Shown here: one piece after another, positions 45,812 to 54,699 of the stretch
Layout: every line of letters starts with the position of its first letter
How positions within the stretch are numbered: the stretch's first letter is position 1
From: an uncultured SAR116 cluster alpha proteobacterium
GTDB lineage: Bacteria; Pseudomonadota; Alphaproteobacteria; Puniceispirillales; GCA-002684695
Assembly (NCBI GenBank): GCA_902539295.1
Contig: CACBIM010000012.1
Location: 1 to 56,739, forward strand
Direction: 5' to 3'
Length of the DNA: 56,739 nucleotides
Translations under genes and position numbers: made by a program
The notes under the pieces: model-generated
Databases searched by the model: none
Told to the model about the DNA's origin: nothing
Seen by the model: the letters and a program-made list of their open reading frames with translations, nothing else

Positions 45812-47149
45812 TTATACCTGATTTAAAGCCTGATCGAGGTCTGCTATTATATCGTTCACATCCTCAATTCCGACCGACAACCTAATTGCATCTGAAGATG
45901 CACCTGCACCATCTCTTTGCTCCTCTGTAAGTTGGCGGTGAGTGGTAGATGCAGGATGCAAAATTAGACTTCTAGTATCACCTATGTTTGCTAAATTTGA
46001 ATGCAGATCAACAGAGTCAATTAGTTTAACTCCTGCGTCATATCCTCCCTTTACACCAAAAGTGAAAACTGCACCTTTACCTCTTGGAAGATATTTATTA
46101 GCAAGATCATAAAATTTATTTGATTTAAGCCCAGGATAAGAAACCCAAGATACCTTGGAATGACCCTCTAACCACTCAGCAACAGTTTGTGCATTTGAGC
46201 AGTGTCTTTCCATTCTTAAAGGAAGAGTTTCAACTCCTTGTAGCAAATTCCAAGCAGATTGCGGACTTAGCGTAGATCCATAATCTCGTAAGCCAACCAT
46301 TCTCGCCTTCATAGTAAACCCAAAATCGCCAAAAGTTTCTGCAAAAGTTAAACCATGGTAGGCTTGATCTGGTTTAGACATTCCTGGGTATTTATCATTT
46401 TTATGCCAATCAATTTTACCAGATTCAATTAAAATACCGCCCATGGTGTTACCATGTCCACCTATAAATTTAGTTGTTGAGTGTACAACTAAATCAGCCC
46501 CCCATTCAAAAGGTCTCAATAAATATGGAGATGCAAGAGTATTATCTACAATTAGTAAAACACCATGTTTATGGGCAATATCAGCAATTTTCTCTAAATC
46601 AAGAATAATCCCACCTGGATTTGCAACGCCTTCACAGAAGATAAACTTGACTTTATCATTCATTGCTTTTTCAAAATTTTCAGGATCAGTTGGATCAACA
46701 AAATTACATTTCCAGCCAAGCTTTGGAAAGCTTACTCCAAACTGAGTAACTGAACCACCGTATAAATTTCTTGAAGCAATAAATTCATCACCAGCTTCCA
46801 TAAGAGTTGCAGCAGCTATAAATTGTGCCGCATGCCCTGAGGATGTTGCAACTGCGCCTCTACCGCCCTCTAGTTGAGCAACTCTTTCTTCAAAAACTGA
46901 AACCGTCGGATTGGTCATTCTCGAATATACATAACCAAATGTTTGAAGGTTGAATAATTCTGCTCCATGCTCCGCGTCATCAAAAACAAATGAAGTTGTT
47001 TGATATATTGGGGTTCCTCGAGCACCAGTAACAGGGTCAGGCCTTGCTCCAGCATGAACAGCTAAAGTTGACATACCGTATTTCCTTGATTGCCCCTCAC
47101 TACCTGGAATATTTGAGGTTACATCATCTACATTTTTTCTTTTAGTCAT
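45812..47149 (-). CDS. O-acetylhomoserine sulfhydrylase (MetY-like)
   Basis: This 445-residue PLP enzyme of the Cys/Met metabolism family has YQTTSFVFDDAEHGAELF, FGYVYSRMTNPTVSVFEER, the PLP Asp in LIVDNTLASPYLL and the Schiff-base Lys in HSTTKFIGGHGN. Length and the ASSDAIRLSVGIEDVNDIIADL end fit MetY rather than cystathionine synthase. It can use sulfide, and in some organisms methanethiol, with O-acetylhomoserine to make homocysteine or methionine. Its start overlaps the upstream CoA-binding gene by 8 nt. DmdA lies at the far end of the same strand. Confidence 0.9.
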   Translation of the reverse strand: MTKRKNVDDVTSNIPGSEGQSRKYGMSTLAVHAGARPDPVTGARGTPIYQTTSFVFDDAEHGAELFNLQTFGYVYSRMTNPTVSVFEERVAQLEGGRGAVATSSGHAAQFIAAATLMEAGDEFIASRNLYGGSVTQFGVSFPKLGWKCNFVDPTDPENFEKAMNDKVKFIFCEGVANPGGIILDLEKIADIAHKHGVLLIVDNTLASPYLLRPFEWGADLVVHSTTKFIGGHGNTMGGILIESGKIDWHKNDKYPGMSKPDQAYHGLTFAETFGDFGFTMKARMVGLRDYGSTLSPQSAWNLLQGVETLPLRMERHCSNAQTVAEWLEGHSKVSWVSYPGLKSNKFYDLANKYLPRGKGAVFTFGVKGGYDAGVKLIDSVDLHSNLANIGDTRSLILHPASTTHRQLTEEQRDGAGASSDAIRLSVGIEDVNDIIADLDQALNQV

Positions 47150-47696
47150 GTTTAGGCGACTTCAAAGTTTTTGAAGTTATTATTCCTGAATTAACCCCTA
47201 ACCAAGATAATTCACCTGACAGTCTACCAAACTCAATTTTTGGGCACCTATCCATAATCACTTCTAACCCTGCCTCTTCAGCTAATTCAGCAGCATAATC
47301 GTTTCTTACAGTCAATTGCATCCAAAGATACTTAATACCCCTTGCGTCTTTATTTTTGATCACATCTTTTGTGATATCTAATGCCTCTTCTGAAGTTCGA
47401 AATATATCGACCATATCCAATTGATGAGGTACATCTGCAAGTGAGCCATATACCTTTTCTCCCAATACTGTTTCACCAACCCTTGCAGGATTGATTGGAA
47501 TAATTTTAAAGCCCTTATGCTGTAAGTAAGTCATTGCATAATAGCTCGGTCTCCTCCAAACAGTACTAGCACCTACTAATGCGAAGGTTTTTACGTCTCT
47601 TAAAATTCGTCTCAATTTTTGGTCAGTATAGTGATTATGATGTTCCAAAAAACGAAGACTGTCTTTGTCCTTAGTTATATGGTTGCTTTCGAGCAT
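47142..47696 (-). CDS. CoA-binding (YccU-like) protein
   Basis: This 184-residue protein has a Rossmann-like CoA-binding domain: TFALVGASTVWRRPSYYAMTYLQHKGF (about 41-67), PINPARVGETVLG and VDIFRTSEEA, then KYLWMQLTVRNDYAAELAEEAGLEVIMDRCPKIE. The family often sits beside O-acetylhomoserine sulfhydrylase genes and is coupled here by an 8-nt overlap. Its role is not established; a regulatory or redox role on sulfur assimilation is speculative. Confidence 0.85.
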   Translation of the reverse strand: MLESNHITKDKDSLRFLEHHNHYTDQKLRRILRDVKTFALVGASTVWRRPSYYAMTYLQHKGFKIIPINPARVGETVLGEKVYGSLADVPHQLDMVDIFRTSEEALDITKDVIKNKDARGIKYLWMQLTVRNDYAAELAEEAGLEVIMDRCPKIEFGRLSGELSWLGVNSGIITSKTLKSPKHD

Positions 47697-47804
47697 TTTG
47701 TTTCCTTGGTAAAATTTTTGTTAAATTAACCTATAATAAAAAAGTCTTAAATGTAAACTTTGATTTGAAAAATTAATTAATTCACAGAATGTTTTATTTG
47801 AAAA

Positions 47805-47841
47805 TGCATAACGCTAATAAAAAAATTTATTTAGCTATGCA
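47805..47841 (-). terminator. Weak candidate terminator after the GmaS-like gene
   Basis: TGCATAACGCTAATAAA (47805-47821) and TTTATTTAGCTATGCA (47826-47841) are imperfectly complementary, giving a hairpin about 65 nt downstream of the GmaS-like stop on the minus strand. The remaining 209-nt gap (47697-47905) shows no recognisable riboswitch or tRNA. Evidence is weak because the stem is AT-rich and interrupted. Confidence 0.3.
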
Positions 47842-47905
47842 ATTCGAACAAATAAGCTTTCTATATTATTGAAGTTTTAAAAATTAAGTTTTAAAAAATT
47901 TTGTA

Positions 47906-49213
47906 CTAACAATCTAAAGTAAAATCTTTTTCCCATTGAGTTAGGCTTCTTGAATAATCATTCCATTCAATATTTTTAATTTTCAAATAAGCATGATAGA
48001 ATTCCTCGCCTAGATAAGATCTAAGAGGTTTATTTCTTTGAAATTCTCTAATTGCATCAATAAGGTATAATGGAAGTTTTTTTGCATTTTTTGCTTTTTC
48101 ACTCTCATTATACATATCAATATCTAATCTTTTTCCTGGATCAACTTTATTTTCAATTCCATCCATGCCAGAAGCTAAAATAGCAGCTGCCATCAAATAT
48201 GGATTAGCGGCTCCATCAGCTAGCCTAAACTCAATTCTTCCTGGCCCTGGAATTCGAACCATATGGGTTCTATTGTTACCACCATAAGTTACAGTATTTG
48301 GCGACCATGTCGCACCTGAATTAGTTACAGGAGCATTTAGTCTCTTATAACTATTTACTGTCGGATTAGTGATTGCACACATGCCAATAGCATTTTTAAT
48401 CAACCCTCCTAAAAAGTTATAACCTAGGGAGGACAAACCTAGTTCTCCTTTTTCGTCATGAAATAAATTTTTTGAAACCTTACTATTCCATAAAGAAATA
48501 TGCATGTGACAGCCATTTCCAGTTAAATGACCAAATGGTTTTGGCATAAAAGTAGCACGCAAATCATGTTTTTCAGCAATTGATTTTACCATGAACTTGA
48601 AAAAAGAATGTCTGTCAGCAGTAGTCATTAGATCAGAATAATCCCAATTCATTTCAAATTGACCATTAGCGTCTTCATGATCATTTTGATATGTACCCCA
48701 TCCTAAACTAATCATGTTATCGCATATCTCAGAAATTACATCGTAACGTCTCATGAGAGCTTGTTGATCATAGCATGGTTTGCCTGCAATATCTTTTGCA
48801 TCTGATATGCTCTCTCCATCATTGGAAATCAGCATAAATTCAGGTTCAACACCCCCCATCATCACATATCCAGCCTCTTTAGCCTTTTGTATCATCTTAC
48901 TCAGTATAACCCTTGGAGCTTGGTCAACAAATTTGTCATTCATTGATAAATTTCCTGGCACCCAAGCAACTTCTTTTTTCCATGGTAGTTGAATAACTGA
49001 GTTTGGATCCGGTAAACAAAACATATCCGGATAAGATGGCGTCATATCTAAAAATGTAGCAAAACCTGCAAAACCCGCACCCTCATCTTCCATTTCAGCA
49101 ATAGCAGGTGTAGGCACTAATTTTGATCTTTGAACACCATTAAGATCTGAAAAATTAATAAGAAAATATTTTATTCCATTTTTTTTTGCAAAAACTTCTA
49201 ATTTGCTTCCCAT
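47906..49213 (-). CDS. Glutamine-synthetase-type ligase, gamma-glutamylmethylamide synthetase (GmaS)-like
   Basis: This 435-residue GS-fold enzyme has FLINFSDLNGVQRSKLVP (N-terminal), GVEPEFMLI (metal Glu), GNGCHMHISLW (metal His) and VRIPGPGRIEFRLADGAANPYL (substrate Arg and Glu). It is not the housekeeping GlnA: there is no adenylylation Tyr region and it belongs to the GlnT/GmaS branch. Three MgsABC-like genes lie immediately upstream (22 nt gap), so it most likely makes gamma-glutamylmethylamide from methylamine and glutamate. A GlnT-like glutamine-synthesis role is the alternative. Confidence 0.72.
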   Translation of the reverse strand: MGSKLEVFAKKNGIKYFLINFSDLNGVQRSKLVPTPAIAEMEDEGAGFAGFATFLDMTPSYPDMFCLPDPNSVIQLPWKKEVAWVPGNLSMNDKFVDQAPRVILSKMIQKAKEAGYVMMGGVEPEFMLISNDGESISDAKDIAGKPCYDQQALMRRYDVISEICDNMISLGWGTYQNDHEDANGQFEMNWDYSDLMTTADRHSFFKFMVKSIAEKHDLRATFMPKPFGHLTGNGCHMHISLWNSKVSKNLFHDEKGELGLSSLGYNFLGGLIKNAIGMCAITNPTVNSYKRLNAPVTNSGATWSPNTVTYGGNNRTHMVRIPGPGRIEFRLADGAANPYLMAAAILASGMDGIENKVDPGKRLDIDMYNESEKAKNAKKLPLYLIDAIREFQRNKPLRSYLGEEFYHAYLKIKNIEWNDYSRSLTQWEKDFTLDC

Positions 49214-49235
49214 TGTTTTCTCCCATAGTTTAACT

Positions 49236-50549
49236 TTATTTGCCCGGTATCCAATCTGTTCCTGCTAAAGGAACTTTAGCCATAGCAGAAGCTTCAAGTG
49301 TCAAAGCATTCAAATCTTCAGGCTCTAAGTTTCTAATATGACTTTTACCGCAAGCTCTTGCAAGTGTTTGTGCTTCCAAAGTTAAAACTTTTAAATAATT
49401 AGCTAGTTTTTCACCACCTTTTTTTGGGTCTAACCTTGCAGCAAGTTTTTCATCTTGAGTTGTTATGCCTGCTGGGTCGTCACCTGCTTGCCATTCGTCA
49501 TAAAAACCTGCAGTAGTTCCCAATTTATTATACTCTTCTTCAAGATCTGGGTTATTGTCTCCCAAAGCAATTAAAGCTGCAGTTCCTATTGAAACAGCAT
49601 CTGCTCCAAGAGCAATTGCTTTAGCTACATCAGCCCCAGATCTTATGCCACCAGAGACAATTAATTGTACACCCTCTCTATGCATGCCTAATTCTTTTAG
49701 AGCTTCAGCGGCCATTCTAACTGCTGGAAGAGTTGGTATTCCTACATGTTCAATAAAGCATTCCTGAGTAGCACCTGTTCCACCTTGCATGCCATCAACA
49801 ACAATTACATCAGCACCCGATTTCACAGCTAAGAGCGTGTCATAATAAGTTCTAGTTGCACCTACTTTAACATAAATTGGCACTTTCCAACCTGTGATCT
49901 CTCTAAGCTCTCTAATTTTAATTTCAAGATCATCTGGCCCTGTCCAATCAGGATGTCTACATGCACTTCTTTGATCAATATCTTTTGGTAGCGTCCTCAT
50001 ATCAGCAACTCTGTCAGATATTTTTTGCCCAAGAAGCATGCCGCCTCCACCTGGCTTTGCGCCTTGGCCTATGACTACTTCAATGGCATCAGCTTTTCTC
50101 AGATCATCTGGGTTCATTCCATATCTTGAAGGCAAGTATTGATAAACTAACTTAGTTGAATGACCTCTCTCTTCTTTAGTCATTCCTCCATCACCTGTTG
50201 TTGTACTTGTTCCAACTGATGATGCTCCACGTCCAAGTGCTTCTTTTGCATTTGCAGAAAGTGATCCAAAACTCATCCCTGCAATCGTAATTGGAATATC
50301 AATACTTAGAGGTTTCTCAGCAAACCTTGTACCTAGATCAACGTTAGTCCCACACGTCTCTCTATATCCTTCAAGAGGATAGCGTGAAACACTTGCACCT
50401 AAAAAAACTAAATCATCAAAATGAGGCACCTTTCTTTTGGCACCAAAACCTCTGATTTTGTAAATTCCATCATTAGCAGCTCTTTGAATGTCAGCGATTG
50501 TCGCTCGATCAAATAAGTATGATTCTCGTCCATTTGAGTTTTTTCTCAT
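49236..50549 (-). CDS. FMN-dependent glutamate-synthase-type protein (MgsC/GlxD-like)
   Basis: This 437-residue protein corresponds to the FMN-binding synthase domain of glutamate synthase: PITIAGMSFGSLSANAKEALGRGA, IEVVIGQGAKPGGGGMLLG, VKVGATRTYYDTLLAVKSGADVIVVDGMQGGTGA and IVSGGIRSGADVAKAIALGADAVSIGTAAL. In N-methylglutamate synthase it works with separate glutaminase and GXGXG subunits, both encoded just upstream. Cys residues for a [3Fe-4S] cluster are sparse (one CGKSH), so cluster content is uncertain. It is an mgsABC-gmaS-type operon member. Confidence 0.8.
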   Translation of the reverse strand: MRKNSNGRESYLFDRATIADIQRAANDGIYKIRGFGAKRKVPHFDDLVFLGASVSRYPLEGYRETCGTNVDLGTRFAEKPLSIDIPITIAGMSFGSLSANAKEALGRGASSVGTSTTTGDGGMTKEERGHSTKLVYQYLPSRYGMNPDDLRKADAIEVVIGQGAKPGGGGMLLGQKISDRVADMRTLPKDIDQRSACRHPDWTGPDDLEIKIRELREITGWKVPIYVKVGATRTYYDTLLAVKSGADVIVVDGMQGGTGATQECFIEHVGIPTLPAVRMAAEALKELGMHREGVQLIVSGGIRSGADVAKAIALGADAVSIGTAALIALGDNNPDLEEEYNKLGTTAGFYDEWQAGDDPAGITTQDEKLAARLDPKKGGEKLANYLKVLTLEAQTLARACGKSHIRNLEPEDLNALTLEASAMAKVPLAGTDWIPGK

Positions 50550-50565
50550 TTAATAAATCCTTATT

Positions 50566-51255
50566 TTAATAACCATCTATATTTTTCACGTCAAAATTAT
50601 ACAGTTTTCTGGCCGACCCTAGTCTTTTAAATTTTTTTGGATCATCTTTTATATTTGCCTTATCAAGTAATTTCTCAAGTCTTAAAAAATGCTTCTCGTT
50701 CATTTCTTTTTCGATACAATCTGCACCAAGTTTTCCGTAATTTCCTTTTATATAAATAACAGTCTCATAAATAGAGTCACCAAGACCATCTTCAGCATCT
50801 CCACAAATTACTAAATTTCCAGCTTGGGCCATAAAAGCAGAATTATGTCCAACTGATCCACCAACTACAATGTCTATTCCTTTCATTGAAATTCCACATC
50901 GAGCTGATGCATTCCCCTTAATCACTAACAATCCTCCATGCCCTGTTGCGCCCGCAGACTGACTAGCATCGCCTTTAACTACAACCTTACCGCTCATCAT
51001 ATTTTCTGCTACACCAACACCTGCATTTCCATTTATTGTAACGATCGACTGTTGGTTCATTCCTGCGCAATAGTAACCAACATGGCCATCAATTAGCACA
51101 TCAATTTCATTATCTAAACCCGTAGCAATTGCATGGGCGCCCATTGGATTAATTATGTTGAAATAATTAAAATTATTTCCATCTCTTTTCTGGAGCATTC
51201 TATTCAATTCTCTAACTTCTGTATTTTTTAAATCGATTTTTTTTGTTTCATCCAT
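50566..51255 (-). CDS. GXGXG-motif glutamate-synthase subunit (MgsB/GlxC-like)
   Basis: This protein of about 229 residues is a beta-helix of the glutamate synthase C-terminal (GXGXG) type, with repeats such as GNAGVGVAENMMSGKVVVKGDASQSAGATGHGG and GNASARCGISMKGIDIVVGG. I chose ATG 51255, whose A is the last base of the upstream TAA stop (TAATG overlap); the open frame extends further into the upstream gene. It is thought to bridge the glutaminase and synthase subunits. Confidence 0.85.
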   Translation of the reverse strand: MDETKKIDLKNTEVRELNRMLQKRDGNNFNYFNIINPMGAHAIATGLDNEIDVLIDGHVGYYCAGMNQQSIVTINGNAGVGVAENMMSGKVVVKGDASQSAGATGHGGLLVIKGNASARCGISMKGIDIVVGGSVGHNSAFMAQAGNLVICGDAEDGLGDSIYETVIYIKGNYGKLGADCIEKEMNEKHFLRLEKLLDKANIKDDPKKFKRLGSARKLYNFDVKNIDGY

Positions 51256-52151
51256 TACGCACCCCAACTGTAAACCTTTCCAGGACTTGGTTCCCAAACA
51301 TTAGCGTTAGAGATATTCGGCAACCTTGACAGTGCTCTAAATTCAGAAGCCATTCCTACCCAGTCATCTGTTTCTGCAATAACTGCAGGTTTACATGCAA
51401 TTCTATCTCTTAAGATTGCAAAACCATTTTTAGTACCAACGGCAAAAGTGTAAAAACCATCTAAGTCATCTAAGGCATTCTCGAGGGCCCCTTTTAAACT
51501 TAATCCCTCTTCCATTTTATATGAAATATAACCAGCTGCTACCTCACTATCATTCTCAGTCTGAAAAACAATTCCTTTTTCTTTGAATAGCCATTTTCTT
51601 AAATCATTATGATTTGATAAAGAACCATTATGAACCAAACATAAATCAGAACCTGTGTTAAATGGATGCGCACCTTCTGTAGTTACTGCACTTTCAGTTG
51701 CCATCCTTGTATGTCCTATCATGTGACTTCCAATCATATTTATAACATTAAACTGTTCTAAAACGTCTAAGGGCATGCCAACCTCTTTATAAATTTCAAG
51801 ACGTTTCCCTATACTGGTTATGTTTATATCTTTAAAATTTGAATTGATAAATTTCCTTATTTCTTCAGGCTCAAGCTTTGTTTTAAAAATAGCATGTGAT
51901 GAAATCTTTGAGATTTTAATTGAAAGATTCAATTTGCTGTTAATCAACTTTTCAACTTCGTTCCAATTGAGGTTTTTAGATGGAGAATGTAGAGTAACCT
52001 TAAATTCATCCTCTATTTTATCTCTATAAATAGCAAATCCGGAACTATCAGGACCTCTATCACCCATTTCAGTTAGCATAGGACTAAAGAGACTGCCAAG
52101 CTGAGAATGTAACTCTTTATTTTTAAGAAAAATTCCAACAATTCCACACAT
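51255..52151 (-). CDS. Class II glutamine amidotransferase (MgsA/GlxB-like)
   Basis: This 298-residue Ntn glutaminase begins MCGIVGIFLKN, so Cys2 becomes the N-terminal nucleophile after Met removal. Further family segments are DRGPDSSGFAIYRD, HTRMATESAVTTEGAHPF, LVHNGSLSNHNDLR and NDSEVAAGYI. The separate-gene organisation, followed by GXGXG and FMN subunits, is that of N-methylglutamate synthase (MgsABC) or the rhizobial GlxBCD. It is the first gene of this four-gene set and overlaps mgsB by 1 nt. Confidence 0.82.
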   Translation of the reverse strand: MCGIVGIFLKNKELHSQLGSLFSPMLTEMGDRGPDSSGFAIYRDKIEDEFKVTLHSPSKNLNWNEVEKLINSKLNLSIKISKISSHAIFKTKLEPEEIRKFINSNFKDINITSIGKRLEIYKEVGMPLDVLEQFNVINMIGSHMIGHTRMATESAVTTEGAHPFNTGSDLCLVHNGSLSNHNDLRKWLFKEKGIVFQTENDSEVAAGYISYKMEEGLSLKGALENALDDLDGFYTFAVGTKNGFAILRDRIACKPAVIAETDDWVGMASEFRALSRLPNISNANVWEPSPGKVYSWGA

Positions 52152-52235
52152 TTATTTGTCTCCAATTATACAAACAATAATTTTAGTTTGATTAGCATAA
52201 AGAGCAAAGCAATTATACCAATATTTAAATAATAG

Positions 52236-53177
52236 TTAATTCTTGAGACTAGTTGGTTTTTTTTTACCAGCCAATGAAACAATAATTCCAGCACAAATTA
52301 TTAAAAAAATTCCTAATAGTTCAAAATTTGTAATTGATTGTCCTAAAATTATCCATCCTGCTAAACCAGCAAAGATAAAAAAAGAATACTCAAAAACATT
52401 TAAATAACTTGTATCGGCCATTTGATAGGCTTTAGTTAATAACCATATACCAATCATACTTCCAATCGATTGAATAAAGATTAATATCCATAAAACAATC
52501 GATCCATTTGACCAACCACCTATAAAGAAAGGTGGTACATTAAAATCTTCAGGATTTACATTAAAAAAGCTAAAATAGATAATTCCCAACAAACCAAAAA
52601 ATCCAATTATAGAAAAAAAGAATACTGTCAAAGTTAAAGGGCTTTCCTTTGAACATAATCGCCATGTTGTAACGTTACCCATAGCTAAAAAAATTCCGCC
52701 AATAATTGGAAGAAAATTAAAGTATGAAAATTGTTCACTAAGAGGATCTAATATAACCCAAACGCCGATACTTCCTATTAGTACAGCTGAAATTCTTCTA
52801 AATCCAATTTCTTCATTATAAAAAAAATAGGAAATCAACAAAACAAAAATAGGAGAAGTAAACATGCCTGCTCCAACTATAGCTATTGGCAAAAATGATA
52901 GACAGCCAAAATAAATTAGCATTGAACTAGTGTACAATACACTTCTTAAAAGAACATTACGTAAACTATATATAAATATTTTTTTAGAACTTAAATATAT
53001 CCAGACTAGTATTAGGCTAATTACAATTATACTTCTTGAAAAATGAAACTGCCAAAGACTACTTTCTTTTGAGATGAATGGTATAAGAACATCATTAGGA
53101 CCAATTACAACAAAAGCTAAAATGATTAATAAACCGCCTTGTAATTCAGGTGTTAAATTTTTAAATATTTTTTTCAT
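52236..53177 (-). CDS. EamA-family (DMT superfamily) exporter 4
   Basis: This 313-residue protein has ten predicted helices and the EamA duplication: GGLLIILAFVVIGPNDVLIPFIS start, SSMLIYFGCLSFLPIAIVGAGMFTSPIFVLLISYFFYNEE and GIWLLTKAYQMADTSYLNVFEYSFFIFAGLAGWIILGQ. It is coupled to matB by a 1-nt TAATG overlap, so it may carry malonate, a related dicarboxylate or another product of that step. This substrate suggestion is inference from position only. Confidence 0.84.
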   Translation of the reverse strand: MKKIFKNLTPELQGGLLIILAFVVIGPNDVLIPFISKESSLWQFHFSRSIIVISLILVWIYLSSKKIFIYSLRNVLLRSVLYTSSMLIYFGCLSFLPIAIVGAGMFTSPIFVLLISYFFYNEEIGFRRISAVLIGSIGVWVILDPLSEQFSYFNFLPIIGGIFLAMGNVTTWRLCSKESPLTLTVFFFSIIGFFGLLGIIYFSFFNVNPEDFNVPPFFIGGWSNGSIVLWILIFIQSIGSMIGIWLLTKAYQMADTSYLNVFEYSFFIFAGLAGWIILGQSITNFELLGIFLIICAGIIVSLAGKKKPTSLKN

Positions 53178-54673
53178 TAATCAAAAAGATTTTTATAAAT
53201 ATTTCTTAACCTCTGCTTTTGTACTTTTCCCATAGCATTTCTAGGTAGCTCCGAAATAAATATAATTTTTTTTGGTTTTTTGAAATTTGCCAATTTATTT
53301 TTTATTGAATTCATTATTTCAATTTCCAGATTTTTTTTATTATCAGCTACTATTATTGCAACAACCGCTTCCCCAAAATCTCTATGAGGAACACCAATAA
53401 CTGCAGTTTCCTTTACATTAGGATTTTGATCTAATAATAGCTCTACTTCTTTTGGGTAAACATTTAAGCCACCAGAAATAATTAAATCTTTATCTCTTCC
53501 TATAATTGACAGATATCCATCAGAAGAAAATTTTCCTAAATCACCTGTTACAAAGAAACCGTCTTTTGTGAAGCTGTTATTAGTTTGTTTTTTCATTTTC
53601 CAATATCCAGAAAAGACATTATCCCCTTTTATTTCTATCATCCCAATTTTATCAACACCTAACTTTTCACCATTCTTAGGGTTAGTTATCCGGACATTAA
53701 TTCCTGGCAAAGGAAAGCCAACTGTTCCGGCTTTTCTTTCTCCATCATATGGATTTGAGGTATTCATATTTGTTTCTGTCATACCATACCTTTCAAGAAT
53801 TTTATGACCTGTCTTGCTTTCAAATTCTTTATGTGTCTCAGCAAGAAGAGGTGCTGAACCGGAAATAAACAACCTTATATTTTTGGTTAGTAAATGATTT
53901 AATTTTTGGCTTTGAAGCATCCGCGTATAGTAAGTGGGCACACCCATCATAACTGTTGATTTTGACAATTTCTTTATAACTGTTTCTAATTCAAATTTTT
54001 CAAGAAAATTGATTTTAGCACCACTAAATAAACAGATATTAAAAGCAACAAACAACCCGTGAATGTGATATATTGGTAATGCATGAAGCAAAATATCATT
54101 ATCAGAAAATTTCCATATTTTAAAAAGTGATTTAGTATTTGAAACTAAATTATTATGAGTAAGCATAGCCCCTTTTGATCTTCCGGTTGTACCCGAAGTA
54201 TATAAAATAGACGCAATGTCATCTTTATCTCTTTTAATTGGCTCAAATATATTTTTTTGAGACTTTATCTTTTCTAAGAATGGTCCAGATAAATCATTTT
54301 CTAATTGAGCAGTCTTAATATTTTTATTTGAGATGTTTTTGATACTCTCATAATTTGCTATAAATAATGAAGGTTGTGAATTTTCAATAAAGTAATCAAT
54401 TTCAGAAGGTGTATAACTTGTATTTACTGGAATATAAATACATCCAGCTCTAATAGTAGCTATGTAAATTGCTAAACAAATTACAGACTTCTCTAATTTT
54501 ACTAAGACTCTATCATTTGCTTTAATTTTTGAAACTAATAGAAAATTAGCAATTTTATTACACAGTTGATTAAACTTTTTAAATGAATATTGACTATTCT
54601 CTGTTTCTATAAAAATTTTTTCTGATTTCTCAAAATTAGAAAAAATTTCATCATTCAAAAAATTGTCTGACAT
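53177..54673 (-). CDS. matB: Malonyl-CoA synthetase
   Basis: This 498-residue ANL ligase makes malonyl-CoA from malonate, ATP and CoA. The P-loop is ILYTSGTTGRSKGAMLTHNNL (about 156-176), followed by HALPIYHIHGLFVAFN, MMGVPTYYTRMLQS, RLFISGSAPLLAETHKEFE, ERYGMTETNMNTSNPYDGERKAGTVGFPLPG and KDLISGGLNVYPKEVE; the catalytic Lys is in NAMGKVQKQR. The ERYGMTETNMNTSNPY and GERKAGTVGFPLPG stretches are MatB-specific. Together with malonyl-CoA decarboxylase (39340-40662) it allows growth on malonate. Confidence 0.93.
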   Translation of the reverse strand: MSDNFLNDEIFSNFEKSEKIFIETENSQYSFKKFNQLCNKIANFLLVSKIKANDRVLVKLEKSVICLAIYIATIRAGCIYIPVNTSYTPSEIDYFIENSQPSLFIANYESIKNISNKNIKTAQLENDLSGPFLEKIKSQKNIFEPIKRDKDDIASILYTSGTTGRSKGAMLTHNNLVSNTKSLFKIWKFSDNDILLHALPIYHIHGLFVAFNICLFSGAKINFLEKFELETVIKKLSKSTVMMGVPTYYTRMLQSQKLNHLLTKNIRLFISGSAPLLAETHKEFESKTGHKILERYGMTETNMNTSNPYDGERKAGTVGFPLPGINVRITNPKNGEKLGVDKIGMIEIKGDNVFSGYWKMKKQTNNSFTKDGFFVTGDLGKFSSDGYLSIIGRDKDLIISGGLNVYPKEVELLLDQNPNVKETAVIGVPHRDFGEAVVAIIVADNKKNLEIEIMNSIKNKLANFKKPKKIIFISELPRNAMGKVQKQRLRNIYKNLFD

Positions 54674-54699
54674 AAAATTTATTTAAAAATTATGTCAGT

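Noticed and set aside
47697-47905. Possible SAM riboswitch upstream of the CoA-binding/metY-like genes
   Set aside because: I looked for SAM-II and SAM-V core elements on the minus strand and could not align them; only AT-rich DNA and a weak hairpin are visible.
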